DNA from: Streptomyces paludis | Lineage (GTDB): Bacteria; Actinomycetota; Actinomycetes; Streptomycetales; Streptomycetaceae | Direction: 5' to 3' | Length of the DNA stretch: 64,000 nt | NCBI RefSeq assembly: GCF_003344965.1 | Contig: NZ_CP031194.1 | Span: 6,200,001-6,264,000 of the forward strand | In this document: one piece after another, positions 6,757-15,061 of the stretch | Numbering within the stretch: the stretch's first letter is position 1 | How the letters are laid out: the number at the start of each line of letters is the position of its first letter | The notes under the pieces: model-generated | What the model saw: only the letters and a program-made list of their open reading frames with translations | Database searches by the model: none | What the model was told of the DNA's origin: nothing | Position numbers and translations under genes: made by a program

Positions 6757-9270
6757 GTGACGAACAGCAACACCCCAGTCAGCAGGCGAAAGTTAGTTCA
6801 AGGCGCCGCGCTCACCAGTGCGGCGCTGATGGTGGGCACGTCGCCGGCCGACGCGGCGGGTGAGTCCACGGCCACCGCGCCCGCCCCCACGGCCGATGGG
6901 GCGGAGTCGCTGAACTTCACCGAGGGTTCGGCGGCCATGGAACCCGACCGGACCGTGACCAGCGCCTGCCAGTTCTGCAACGCGAACTGCTCGCTCTTGG
7001 TCGACGTGCGGGCCGACCGCGTCATCGCCGTACGGAGCGGCGCCGACGACCCCGTACAGAACGGCAACATCTGTGTGAAGGCCCCGATGATGGCGGAGTT
7101 GGTGCACAACCCGCTGCGCCTGACCCATCCGCTGATCCGCACCGGCGGCCGCAAGGGCTCCAAGGACTCCACCTTCCGCCGAGCCACCTGGGACGAGGCG
7201 CTCGACGTCATCGCCCGGCAGCTCCTCGCCCTTCGAGACAAGGGCGAGGCCGCGTCCGTCGCCAACCGCACCACTGGTCGGCTGCCCCGTGGCACCGGCT
7301 CCCTCGTGGCCCGGCTCTTCGCCCTGCTGGGCAGCCCGAACAACACGGACGTCGGGCCCGTGTGCAACGACGCCGGGGGAAACGCCCTCAGGGCGACCTT
7401 CGGCCTGGGCAACTTCACCAACGGTTACGGAACCGACGGCGCCACCGGGAAGGACGACCTGGGCTCGGCCGACTACTACCTCTTCCTCGGCACCAACCAG
7501 GCCGAGACCCACCCCGTCACCTTCGACTACCTGCTGCGCGGCCGCGCGCGGACGGGCGCCCGTCTGGTAGTGGTCGACCCCCGGCGGACCGCGACCGCCG
7601 CGGTCGCCGATGACTGGATCGCGCCCAAACCCCACACCGATCTCGCGCTCGCCCTGGGGATCCTCCACCACATCCTCGACCAAGGCCTCCACGATCGGGA
7701 GTTCGTCACACGGTGGGTACTCGGATTCGACGAACTCAAGGCGCACATGGCGGCGTCCGGCTATACCCCGGAGTGGGCAGCCGCCGTCACCGATGTCCCC
7801 GCCGCGACCATCCGCCGTACCGCCCGCGACTACGCCCGCGCCCGATCCGCGGCGCTCTTCTGCAACGCCGGGATCTCCCACCAGCTCGGGGCCTTCGACA
7901 CCTATCGCGTCCTCACCTTCCTGGCGGCCGTGACCGGGAACATCGGCAAGCTCGGCGCCGGCTGCAACTTCATGCACAACACCTGGCCCGGAGACCTCCA
8001 CCTGCCGGCGCTGACCGTACGGACCCCCGACCCCGGCCAGGCCCTCCCTGTCGGCCCGGACTACTTCGCCCAGTCCGTACTGACCGGCCGGCCCTACCGT
8101 CTGAAGGCCCTCATCACCCAGGGCAACCCGCTCATCTCCTCCGCCAACACGGAGAAGGTCCAGGAGGCCTACCGGCGGCTCGACTTCTACGTCTACACCG
8201 GCCTGTTCATGGAGGAGGCCGCGTACTACGCGGACGTCGTCCTGCCCGTCAGCTCCCCGCTGGAGTACGACGGGGTCTACATGCGGCGCGACGACCGGGC
8301 GATCCGCTGGCAGCACGCCGCCGTACCACGTTGCGGCGAGTCCAGGCCGGACTGGGAGATCTGGATCGACCTCGCCCACGCCCTGGGCCGCAACGACCGG
8401 CGCAAAGGTTCGGCGTACTGGACCGACGCGTTCCCGCGCGCCTGGAAGGACTACTCCGTCCTGTGGGCCGAGTTCGTCCGGAACACCCCGGGGATGGGCG
8501 GGATGACGGAGCGGCGCATGCGCGGGCGGACCGAACCGCTGCGCTGGCCCTGTCCCACACCGAGCCACCCCGGCGTCAGCGCTCTCTACCAGGACCATCC
8601 CTCCTGGTACGCGGCGGCGGTGTCGCTCGGCGGCGCGCCGGGGCGGAGGTTCCTCACCCCCAGCGGCAAGATCGAGATCTTCACGTCGGCGCTCGACCAG
8701 AGCCTCGCCGTGGCCGGCCACCGGGCCCTTCCCGACTTCTACACCCACCCCGAGGTGACGGGCGCGCACCCGACGATCGCGTACGAGAAGCGGTTCGTCA
8801 CCAGTCCGGTCAACCCGCAGGCCCTCACCCACCCGGTGAGGCTGGGGGTGCGGGGCGACGGCGCGGTGCACCGCGCCTATCCGCTGATGGGGATGACGGG
8901 CCGCCCCGGGGTGGCCCACTTCGCCACGGTCACCCACTGGACGCCCACCGGCGCACGGCTCAACGGGATCCGCTTCCTGCAGATCCACCCGGCCACCGCC
9001 CGGCGGCTGGGCATCGACGACCGGGACGAGGTCGTCGTGGAGAGCCCGCGCGGCCGGGTCACGGCCACCGCGCTGTACTGGCCGGGCATCCGCGAGGACA
9101 CCGTGTTCATCCCGAACACCTTCGGCCCCGCCCAGCATCTCGCCGAGGAGCTCGGCGGCACCCGGTACGAAGCCGTGAACGCCCTCGTCGATGACCAGTA
9201 CTACGACAACCTCTCCGGCCAGCAGGCCTACAAGTGCTTCGCCTGCCGGGTCACCAAGCGACCCTCCTGA
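6757..9270 (+). CDS. Tat-exported molybdopterin oxidoreductase (DMSO reductase family)
   Basis: 837 residues. A twin-arginine leader (SRRKLVQGAALTSAALM, Arg10-Arg11) predicts folded export. Cys71, Cys74, Cys78 and Cys106 form a CxxCxxxC...C pattern for a [4Fe-4S] cluster. This differs from arsenite oxidase AioA, which binds a 3Fe cluster. Cys203 in GPVCNDAGG is at the likely molybdenum-ligand position, as in the Cys-ligated NapA/ArrA/PsrA branch. Domains continue through a C-terminal MGD-binding barrel (FLQIHPATARRLGIDD...) and end with a CxxC (KCFACRV). No iron-sulfur or membrane-anchor subunit gene is adjacent, so it is a lone catalytic subunit. Arsenic redox chemistry is suggested by context; nitrate or sulfur substrates are not excluded. 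GTG start preceded by GGGGGAG. Confidence 0.8.
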   Translation: MTNSNTPVSRRKLVQGAALTSAALMVGTSPADAAGESTATAPAPTADGAESLNFTEGSAAMEPDRTVTSACQFCNANCSLLVDVRADRVIAVRSGADDPVQNGNICVKAPMMAELVHNPLRLTHPLIRTGGRKGSKDSTFRRATWDEALDVIARQLLALRDKGEAASVANRTTGRLPRGTGSLVARLFALLGSPNNTDVGPVCNDAGGNALRATFGLGNFTNGYGTDGATGKDDLGSADYYLFLGTNQAETHPVTFDYLLRGRARTGARLVVVDPRRTATAAVADDWIAPKPHTDLALALGILHHILDQGLHDREFVTRWVLGFDELKAHMAASGYTPEWAAAVTDVPAATIRRTARDYARARSAALFCNAGISHQLGAFDTYRVLTFLAAVTGNIGKLGAGCNFMHNTWPGDLHLPALTVRTPDPGQALPVGPDYFAQSVLTGRPYRLKALITQGNPLISSANTEKVQEAYRRLDFYVYTGLFMEEAAYYADVVLPVSSPLEYDGVYMRRDDRAIRWQHAAVPRCGESRPDWEIWIDLAHALGRNDRRKGSAYWTDAFPRAWKDYSVLWAEFVRNTPGMGGMTERRMRGRTEPLRWPCPTPSHPGVSALYQDHPSWYAAAVSLGGAPGRRFLTPSGKIEIFTSALDQSLAVAGHRALPDFYTHPEVTGAHPTIAYEKRFVTSPVNPQALTHPVRLGVRGDGAVHRAYPLMGMTGRPGVAHFATVTHWTPTGARLNGIRFLQIHPATARRLGIDDRDEVVVESPRGRVTATALYWPGIREDTVFIPNTFGPAQHLAEELGGTRYEAVNALVDDQYYDNLSGQQAYKCFACRVTKRPS

Positions 9271-9327
9271 ACTCCGCGACCAGCCCGGTGGGCCCCTGTG
9301 CACGCATCCACCCCACCGGGCATCCCC

Positions 9328-9367
9328 GGCCCCGCCTCCACCTACCCGCTCTGCCGGAGGCGGGGCT
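9328..9367. terminator. Hairpin terminator after the molybdoenzyme
   Basis: Ten-base perfect arms (9330-9339 and 9356-9365), extendable by a G-C and a G-T pair, enclose a 16-base loop. It sits 60 bp after the molybdoenzyme stop and about 80 bp before the ArsR gene, so it separates the two transcripts. Confidence 0.65.
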
Positions 9368-9447
9368 CCCTCCGCCAGCGCACCGGCTGCGGACCGCCGC
9401 TCCGCAAGCTCCTTGCAGAATAATTAGACCGCTGTGAAACTGGAGGC

Positions 9448-9813
9448 GTGTCAAGCCCGGACGTAGTTTCCCCAGAGCCCTGCTGCCCGCCCGTCACCGC
9501 CGCTTCGCTGGACGCCGAGCGGGCCTCCGACATGGCCAAGATGTTCAAGGCGCTGGGCGACTCGATCAGGCTGCGGCTGTTCTCCATGATCGCTTCCGCC
9601 GCCGGGGAGGAGGCCTGCGTCTGTGATCTGACCGGCTCCTTCGATCTCTCCGCGCCGACGATCTCGTACCACCTCAAGATCCTGCGGGAGGCCGGGCTCG
9701 TCACCTCCGAGCGCCGCGGCACCTGGGTCTACTACCGCGCCCGGCGCGACCGGCTGAGCCTGCTGTCCGGCCTTCTCGCGGTGGAGCCGGTTCCCGAGAC
9801 CTGCGGCGTCTGA
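9448..9813 (+). CDS. ArsR-family arsenic repressor with N-terminal CCPP
   Basis: 121 residues. Winged-helix core with MFKALGDSIRLRLFS and recognition helix TISYHLKILREAG. Cys57-Val-Cys59-Asp (EEACVCDL) is the arsenite-binding pattern on the DNA-recognition side in classical ArsR. In addition, Cys12-Cys13 in PEPCCPP makes a vicinal pair near the N-terminus, and Cys119 lies near the C-terminus. Conserved wing: RRGTWVYYR. Likely a trivalent-arsenic-responsive repressor of this locus. The GTG start has a GGAGG only one base upstream, unusually tight, so initiation may be weak or the start may differ. Confidence 0.9.
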   Translation: MSSPDVVSPEPCCPPVTAASLDAERASDMAKMFKALGDSIRLRLFSMIASAAGEEACVCDLTGSFDLSAPTISYHLKILREAGLVTSERRGTWVYYRARRDRLSLLSGLLAVEPVPETCGV

Positions 9814-9831
9814 GCCCGCGCTGCCCGGCCC

Positions 9832-10911
9832 TCAGAGGGGCGAGACTGCGCGCAGTGCCCCCGGTGCCGGGGCGGCCGTCGCTGACGGCTCGGGCTGCTG
9901 GGACGGGAGGACCCGGTCGCCGGTGCAGGCGCACGGCTGCAGCCAGCCGCGGTCGACGGCGTTGGCCCCCGCCTCGAACCTGCTGCGAGCGTCCAGGCGT
10001 TCCATCAGGTCCGCGATCATGCGGCGGGCGGTGCGCAGACCCACGCCGAGCTTCTTGCGTACGGCGTCGTCGGTCAGCCCCTGGCTCATCAGACGGAGAA
10101 TCTCCTTCTCCATGGGGGTGGGCTGGTCCTGTGCACCGCGGCTCTGTGAGTCCAGCGGCCGCATGGTCTCGCAGAGCCGCTCGAAGAGCGCCACCAGGCC
10201 CGCTAGGAACCCCGCCCCGCTCACCTGGACGGCTCCCGCCGCAGGATTCCGGGGGTCTATCGGTACAAGAGCGGTGGCGCGGTCGTAGACGACAAGCCAC
10301 ATCGGCAGGGTTGGTACCGTTCCCACCCGTCCGCCGTCCCGCGCCAGCCAGCGGGCGTAGCCGAGGGCTGCGCGATCGTTGTAGACGCTCTCCAGATGGA
10401 TGTTCCAGACGGAGAGACCGCGCTCCAGCATGTGTTGGTCGAGCGGGCGCCGGGCGAGCAGTGCTTCCTCCCCGACGGTCTCCGCGGGCAGCAGGGACAT
10501 GCACCCGGCCGTCGCCCGGCCGGCCAGGCGCTCCATCCGGGCCAGCACCGCGGCCTGCGACTCCAGCCGCTCCCAGCCGGAGTGCGACGTCGAGGGCTGG
10601 GCGACCTCGTACTCCTCGGCCAGCCGGTCGGCCGCCTCCTTGATGTCGGCGAACTCCTGCTGCTTGCTCATGATTTCGGCCTGCCGCTGCTGGAGCACGG
10701 TCCGCAGGGCCAGAGAGGGTTTCGCCGGGACCAGGGTTCCCGAGAGAGGGCGGAGCAGGGAGAGTCCCAGCAGCCGGTCCACACTGCGCTGGACGGCGTC
10801 GCGAGGCGCGTCCAGCCCGCCCAGCACATCCTCGGAGGTGCAGCCCGGACGGCCGAGCGCGAAGCGGTAGACCGCGTGTGTGAGTTCGTCGAGTCCCAGC
10901 GGTTGCGACAT
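9832..10911 (-). CDS. LuxR-type transcriptional regulator (TrmB-like N-terminus)
   Basis: 359 residues. The N-terminal part (LDELTHAVYRFALGRPGCTSEDVLGGL...) looks like a winged-helix dimer domain, followed by a coiled segment around residues 80-110. The middle is a ligand- or phospholipase-D-like region typical of Streptomyces pathway-specific TrmB/LuxR regulators. The C-terminal LuxR HTH is PMEKEILRLMSQGLTDDAVRKKLGV with helix RTARRMIADLMERL. Start ATG at 10911 has GGGGGA five bases upstream. It is divergent from the aroA-like gene across 214 bp and is a good candidate activator of the biosynthetic operon. Confidence 0.8.
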   Translation of the reverse strand: MSQPLGLDELTHAVYRFALGRPGCTSEDVLGGLDAPRDAVQRSVDRLLGLSLLRPLSGTLVPAKPSLALRTVLQQRQAEIMSKQQEFADIKEAADRLAEEYEVAQPSTSHSGWERLESQAAVLARMERLAGRATAGCMSLLPAETVGEEALLARRPLDQHMLERGLSVWNIHLESVYNDRAALGYARWLARDGGRVGTVPTLPMWLVVYDRATALVPIDPRNPAAGAVQVSGAGFLAGLVALFERLCETMRPLDSQSRGAQDQPTPMEKEILRLMSQGLTDDAVRKKLGVGLRTARRMIADLMERLDARSRFEAGANAVDRGWLQPCACTGDRVLPSQQPEPSATAAPAPGALRAVSPL

Positions 10912-11125
10912 CCGTCCCCCGAGATGTGCTGCTGTTTCGAACGTCTTGAAGTTAGCACGTACAGAAGTGAGTTGGGCGATCGAAATCGGTCGACGGCCGG
11001 TGCTCGACAGGTAGTTGCCGGGCAGCTTGCTGCCTCCCCGGGAACTTTCTCCGCCGTGGCACAACCCCTCATGCTCTACCCGATTGCTACTGGCAATTCG
11101 ATGTCAACGACCCTGGGGAGACGCG
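10912..11125. promoter_or_regulatory. Divergent intergenic region between luxR and aroA-like genes
   Basis: 214 bp with starts facing away on both sides. The only clear element is a short dyad, ATTGC-N5-GCAAT (11083-11097), 29 bp before the aroA-like start. It could be a regulator site. No convincing -35/-10 pair is visible. Confidence 0.35.
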
Positions 11126-12451
11126 TTGAGTCCTGTCGAGACCGATCCGAGACTGAAGGCCGAGAGCGTCACGATCAGGCCGCTGAGCACCTTCCGGGAA
11201 ACCGTTCAGGTCCTCGGCTCCAAGAGCTACTCCAACCGCTACCTCGCCCTGGCCGCGCTCTCCGGCGAGCCGACCGTCATCGAGGGCGCCCTCGTCTGCG
11301 ACGACACCACGTACCTCGCCGACGCGCTGACCCGGTTCGGCCACGTCGACGTCGACGTCGACGCGGCCGGGGAGCGCATCACCGTCACACCGACCGGCCG
11401 TCCCATGCGCGCCCCCGAGGAGGACGTGTACGTCGGCGCGGCCGGCACCCCGATCCGGATCCTCATCGCGATGGCCGGGCACGCCGAGGGCGCCACCGTC
11501 CTCACCGGAACCGCCCGGATGCAGGAGCGGCCGATGGGCTCCCTGCTCGACGCGCTGCCGGGCCTCGGAGTCCTGGCGGAAGCCTTACGGGGCAACGGCA
11601 GCCCGCCCGTCCGGGTCACCGGACCGAGCTTCCGGGGCGGCTCGACGCGCATCAGCGGGGCCGTCAGCTCGCAGTTCACCTCCAGCCTGCTGATCAACGC
11701 CACGCGCGCCGAGCAGGACACCGAGATCCACATCGTCGACGAGTTGGTCTCCAAGCCGTACGTCGACATGACGGTGGCCGCCCTCGCGGAGATGGGTGTG
11801 AAGGTCGAGCGGGACGGCTACAGACGGTTCGCCGTCGCCGCGGGCCAGAAGTTGCGCGGCGGTACGGTCCGGGTGGAGCCCGATGCCTCCGGCATGTCCT
11901 ACTTCCTCGCCGCCGCCGCGGTCCTCGGCGGCACCGTCACCATTCCCGGCATCGGCGCGGGATCGCACCAGGGGGACGTCGGTCTGGTCGCCGCCCTGAC
12001 CCGGATGGGATGCACGGCGGACGTCACCGACGACTCCATCACCCTGACCGGAGGTGACCTGCGCGGGATCGACATCGACATGGAGACGATGCCGGACGTG
12101 GTGCCGACACTCGCCGTCGTCGCGGCCTTCGCCGAAGGCACCACCCACATCAGCAACATTGCCAGCCTGCGGATCAAGGAGTGCGACCGGATCACCGCCG
12201 TCGCCACCGAGCTGCGGAAGATGGGCGTCGCCGTCGAGGAGCACGCCGACGCGCTGACCATCACCGGCGGTACGCCCCACGACGCCGTCATCGACACCTA
12301 CGACGACCACCGGATCGCCATGTGCTTCGCCGTCGCAGGGCTCCGTACGCCAGGGGTAGTGATCAAGGACCCGGGATGTGTCGCGAAGTCCTTCCCGACC
12401 TTCTGGAAGAAGCTGGACACCCTCGCCGGCCCGACCACCAGCACCCTGTGA
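11126..12451 (+). CDS. AroA paralogue, predicted arsenoenolpyruvate synthase
   Basis: 441 residues with the full EPSP-synthase fold: substrate-loop SKSYSNR (32-38), GAAGTPIR (104-111), [18 protein letters not shown], and DHRIAMCF near the end. Two strongly conserved EPSP-synthase motifs are altered. GNAGT reads GAAGT (Asn to Ala105), and the RxKE[ST]DR loop reads RIKECDR (Cys353). Together with the neighbouring mutase, this marks the specialised AroA paralogue of organo-arsenic clusters. There the enzyme is proposed to exchange the phosphate of PEP for arsenate to give arsenoenolpyruvate. TTG start at 11126 is preferred, preceded by GGGGAG six bases upstream; an in-frame upstream ATG would add an unlikely leader. 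Overlaps the mutase gene by 4 bp (GTGA). Confidence 0.85.
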   Translation: MSPVETDPRLKAESVTIRPLSTFRETVQVLGSKSYSNRYLALAALSGEPTVIEGALVCDDTTYLADALTRFGHVDVDVDAAGERITVTPTGRPMRAPEEDVYVGAAGTPIRILIAMAGHAEGATVLTGTARMQERPMGSLLDALPGLGVLAEALRGNGSPPVRVTGPSFRGGSTRISGAVSSQFTSSLLINATRAEQDTEIHIVDELVSKPYVDMTVAALAEMGVKVERDGYRRFAVAAGQKLRGGTVRVEPDASGMSYFLAAAAVLGGTVTIPGIGAGSHQGDVGLVAALTRMGCTADVTDDSITLTGGDLRGIDIDMETMPDVVPTLAVVAAFAEGTTHISNIASLRIKECDRITAVATELRKMGVAVEEHADALTITGGTPHDAVIDTYDDHRIAMCFAVAGLRTPGVVIKDPGCVAKSFPTFWKKLDTLAGPTTSTL

Positions 12452-13965
12452 GCGCCGTACGACCGGGCATCCTGCTGGTCCTGGACGGATGGGGGCACGC
12501 GGAGCCCGGCGAGGGCAACGCTCTCGCCGCGGCCGACACCCCCTGCCTCGACCGGCTGCTCGCCACTCCGGCCGCCGTCCTCGCGGAGGCGTCGGGGAGC
12601 GCCGTCGGCCTGCTGCCCGGCACGGTCGGCAACTCCGAGATCGGCCACATCGTCATCGGGGCGGGACGGCCCGTTCCCTACGACAGCGTGCTGGTGGAGG
12701 AGCGGATCAACGACGGCACTCTGCGGTCGCACGAGACCCTGGGCGCCGCGCTCACGGGCCTCGCGGCCACCGGCGGTTCGCTCCATCTGATCGGTCTGGC
12801 CTCCGACGGCATGATCCACGCCAACGTGCACCACCTGCGTGAACTCCTGCGCATCGCCGCCCTGTTCGCCGTTCCCGAAGTGCGGATCCACGCGATCACC
12901 GACGGCCGGGACGTGGCGGACGGCACCGCCGCCCACCACCTCGCCACCGTCGAGGGATACGCCGCCGAAGCAGGCGTCGGGAGCATTGCCACGGTCATCG
13001 GCCGCGGATATGCCCTGGACAAGAGCGGTGATCTCGAGCTGACCGAACGGGCCGCCCGCGCCATCACCGACGGCGCGGGCCACCCGGTCGGCAAGCCGGA
13101 GGAGGCCCTCGCGACGAGCGGACGCGGGGACGAGTGGGTGGAGCCCGGCGTCGTCACCGGCGGTGACGGGCAGCCGCTCGGCCCGGTCCGGGACGGTGAC
13201 GTCGTCCTCTTCACCAACTTCCGCAGCGACCGCATCCAGCAGCTCGCCGACCGTCTGTACGGCGAACTCGCGGGCCGGGGCGTCACCTTCCTCAGCCTGG
13301 CCCAGTACGACACCGAAGCGCCCATCCCCGCCCTGGTCCACCGGGCCGATGCCGGGGGAGGGCTGGCCGACCGGCTCGCGGAGTGCGGGGTGCGGTCGGT
13401 GCGCATCGCGGAGGCCGAGAAGTTCGAGCACGTGACGTACTACCTCAACGGCCGGAAGGCGGACCCGGCGCCGCTGGAGGAACACATCAGGATCTCCGCC
13501 GACGCGCCGCCGGACTACCGGACCGCGCCGGAGATGAGCATCGGCCGGGTCACCGAGGCCGTCGGTTCGGCCGCCCGGCGCGATGACGTACCACTGGTGG
13601 TGGCCAATTTGGCCAACATCGACGTGGTCGGCCACACCGGGGACCACGCGGCCACCGTCAGGGCCGCCGAACACACCGACCGTGCCGTGGAAGCCCTGTG
13701 CCGGGTCGCGGGCGAGACGGGGCGCTGGGTGCTCCTGGTCGGTGACCACGGCAATGCGGAGAAGATGCTCACCGACGCGGGCGAGGGCCGTCGGCCCTAC
13801 GGCGGTCACACCACCAACCCCGTACCCGCCGTGCTGGTCCCGGCACAGGGCCGGCAGGCCGTGCGCCCCACGGGGACTGCCACGCTCGCCGACATCGCCC
13901 CCAGTGTGCTGTCGCTCCTCGGGCTCGGCCCGGCGCCTGCCATGACCGGGCGTGCGTTGTGGTGA
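12448..13965 (+). CDS. iPGM-like enzyme, predicted arsenoenolpyruvate mutase
   Basis: 505 residues of the cofactor-independent phosphoglycerate mutase/alkaline phosphatase superfamily. All metal and nucleophile motifs are present: LVLDGWG (Asp13), GNSEIGH with nucleophile Ser63, [30 protein letters not shown] and [10 protein letters not shown]. In organo-arsenic clusters this protein is proposed to rearrange the O-As bond of arsenoenolpyruvate to the C-As bond of 3-arsonopyruvate, as PEP mutase does for phosphonates, although it is from a different fold. The GTG start overlaps the AroA-like stop, so the two products are made together. A housekeeping glycolytic role is unlikely in this operon. 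Confidence 0.85.
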   Translation: MSAVRPGILLVLDGWGHAEPGEGNALAAADTPCLDRLLATPAAVLAEASGSAVGLLPGTVGNSEIGHIVIGAGRPVPYDSVLVEERINDGTLRSHETLGAALTGLAATGGSLHLIGLASDGMIHANVHHLRELLRIAALFAVPEVRIHAITDGRDVADGTAAHHLATVEGYAAEAGVGSIATVIGRGYALDKSGDLELTERAARAITDGAGHPVGKPEEALATSGRGDEWVEPGVVTGGDGQPLGPVRDGDVVLFTNFRSDRIQQLADRLYGELAGRGVTFLSLAQYDTEAPIPALVHRADAGGGLADRLAECGVRSVRIAEAEKFEHVTYYLNGRKADPAPLEEHIRISADAPPDYRTAPEMSIGRVTEAVGSAARRDDVPLVVANLANIDVVGHTGDHAATVRAAEHTDRAVEALCRVAGETGRWVLLVGDHGNAEKMLTDAGEGRRPYGGHTTNPVPAVLVPAQGRQAVRPTGTATLADIAPSVLSLLGLGPAPAMTGRALW

Positions 13966-14031
13966 CGGTACGTCCGTAGCGCGGCGAGCCCCACCCGTAC
14001 ACGCCTGTTCCGCAATCAAGGAGGCACATTG

Positions 14032-14748
14032 ATGACCACCCGGCCGAGACTCGCCCTCGTCGGCGACCGCAGCGACCGCGTACCCTCCCACACCAAGTTC
14101 GACGAACTGGTTCCGCACTTCGGTGTGGAGGCCGACTGGCTGCCCAGCGCCACGGTGACCGACGCCATCGGGGAGTACGACGGAATCTGGGTGGTGCCAG
14201 GCTCCCCCTATGTGAGCCAGGCCGGCGCCCTGCTGGCCATCCGCACGGCCCGTACGGAAGGCATCCCCTATCTGGGCACGTGCGGCGGTTTCCAGCACGC
14301 GCTCATCGAGTACAGCCGTAACGTCCTGGGCATCGAGGACGCGGAGGACGTGCAGTACGACGCGGAGGCCGCCACCCCGCTCATCGTCCCCTTGGCCTGC
14401 TCCCTCGTGGGGGAGACCGCGCCCCTCCACTTCGCCGCCGGCAGCCGGCTGGCCTCCGTCTATCCGGGGCGCGAGTCGGCGGTGGAGACCTACCACTGCA
14501 AGTACGGCCTCAACCCGGTCTACGAGGACGCGTTGCGGTCCGGTCCGCTCCGGATCAGCGGCTGGGATGCGGAGAAGGCGCCGAGGGCCGTCGAACTGCC
14601 CGACCACCCCTTCTTCATCGGCAGCCTCTTCCAGCCCGAGCTGTCGTCCACGCCGACCGACATCCACCCGCTCATCAGGGCATTCCTGGCGGCCGTTGGC
14701 GTGCGCGCCGGAGTGCGGGAGCGCGGTCCGGTGGCAGTGGAGGAGTGA
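14032..14748 (+). CDS. CTP-synthase-like glutamine amidotransferase domain protein
   Basis: 238 residues equal to the class-I glutaminase half of CTP synthase, without the synthetase half. The nucleophile elbow GTCGGFQHALIEY carries Cys84. The C-terminal triad motif, normally His-Pro-Glu, reads FQPEL (Gln201-Pro-Glu203), so the catalytic His is missing. Glutaminase activity is therefore doubtful, and the thiol may have another use. A CTP-synthase-like gene also accompanies the AroA/mutase pair in the known Streptomyces organo-arsenic clusters, perhaps for nucleotide activation of an arsonate. Start ATG at 14032 has AAGGAGG seven bases upstream. Confidence 0.8.
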   Translation: MTTRPRLALVGDRSDRVPSHTKFDELVPHFGVEADWLPSATVTDAIGEYDGIWVVPGSPYVSQAGALLAIRTARTEGIPYLGTCGGFQHALIEYSRNVLGIEDAEDVQYDAEAATPLIVPLACSLVGETAPLHFAAGSRLASVYPGRESAVETYHCKYGLNPVYEDALRSGPLRISGWDAEKAPRAVELPDHPFFIGSLFQPELSSTPTDIHPLIRAFLAAVGVRAGVRERGPVAVEE

Positions 14749-14763
14749 GGCCGGTCGCCACCA

Positions 14764-14819
14764 TTGACATGACGATCACACTGATTCGATACTTGTTTAA
14801 GTAAGCGGTAATCGAATCA
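14764..14819 (+). promoter_or_regulatory. ArsR-type operator/promoter for the ATP-grasp operon
   Basis: TTGACA (14764-14769) and GATACT (14788-14793) form a good -35/-10 pair with 18-bp spacing. The -10 lies in a dyad with perfect 9-base arms, TGATTCGAT (14782-14790) and ATCGAATCA (14811-14819). A second dyad TACTT-N4-AAGTA is nested within it. The same half-sites form the palindrome at 21617, so both operons are probably controlled by the same ArsR protein. Confidence 0.7.
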
Positions 14820-14838
14820 ATGATCGGAGGGCAGGGAC

Positions 14839-15045
14839 ATGAGCAGCGATCCGTCCGACGCAGCTGAGCAGGGACCCGTCGGAGGCTTCATCACGGAACC
14901 GCTCGTGGCCGCGGCGGCCACCACCGGTGGCTGCTGCGGCGAGCCCAGGAGCGCACCGGAACCCGCCCGCAGCAGCTGCTGCGGCGAACCCGCCGCCGAG
15001 GAAGCCCCCCGGAGCTGCTGCGGTGAGCCGGCGGCGGCGGGCTGA
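14839..15045 (+). CDS. Small Cys-Cys repeat protein 1
   Basis: 68 residues with no known family. A short N-terminal region (MSSDPSDAAEQGPVGGFITE) is followed by an Ala/Pro/Glu-rich tail with three CCGEP repeats (GGCCGEP, SSCCGEP, RSCCGEP) spaced about 15-17 residues apart. Only cysteine pairs occur, no single cysteines. This suggests a soluble thiol-metal binder, or a scaffold, for trivalent arsenic or copper (inference). GGAGG lies eight bases before the ATG. It is the first gene after the ArsR-type operator and sits 16 bp before the peptidase gene. Confidence 0.8.
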   Translation: MSSDPSDAAEQGPVGGFITEPLVAAAATTGGCCGEPRSAPEPARSSCCGEPAAEEAPRSCCGEPAAAG

Positions 15046-15061
15046 GGAAGGCACTCTCCCG

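Noticed and set aside
6793..9303. A long open frame antisense to the molybdoenzyme (836 codons)
   Set aside because: It is a GC-skew shadow: it mirrors the real gene, has Gly/Arg/Val-rich sequence with no domain, and no ribosome site.
11126..13965. PEP mutase of phosphonate biosynthesis
   Set aside because: The mutase-like gene is of the phosphoglycerate-mutase/alkaline-phosphatase fold, not the isocitrate-lyase fold of PEP mutase, and its partner is an AroA paralogue. A phosphonate cluster is therefore unlikely.
12298..14667. A 789-codon antisense frame over the mutase and CTP-synthase-like genes
   Set aside because: It lies opposite genes with clear catalytic motifs, and its own translation is low-complexity.
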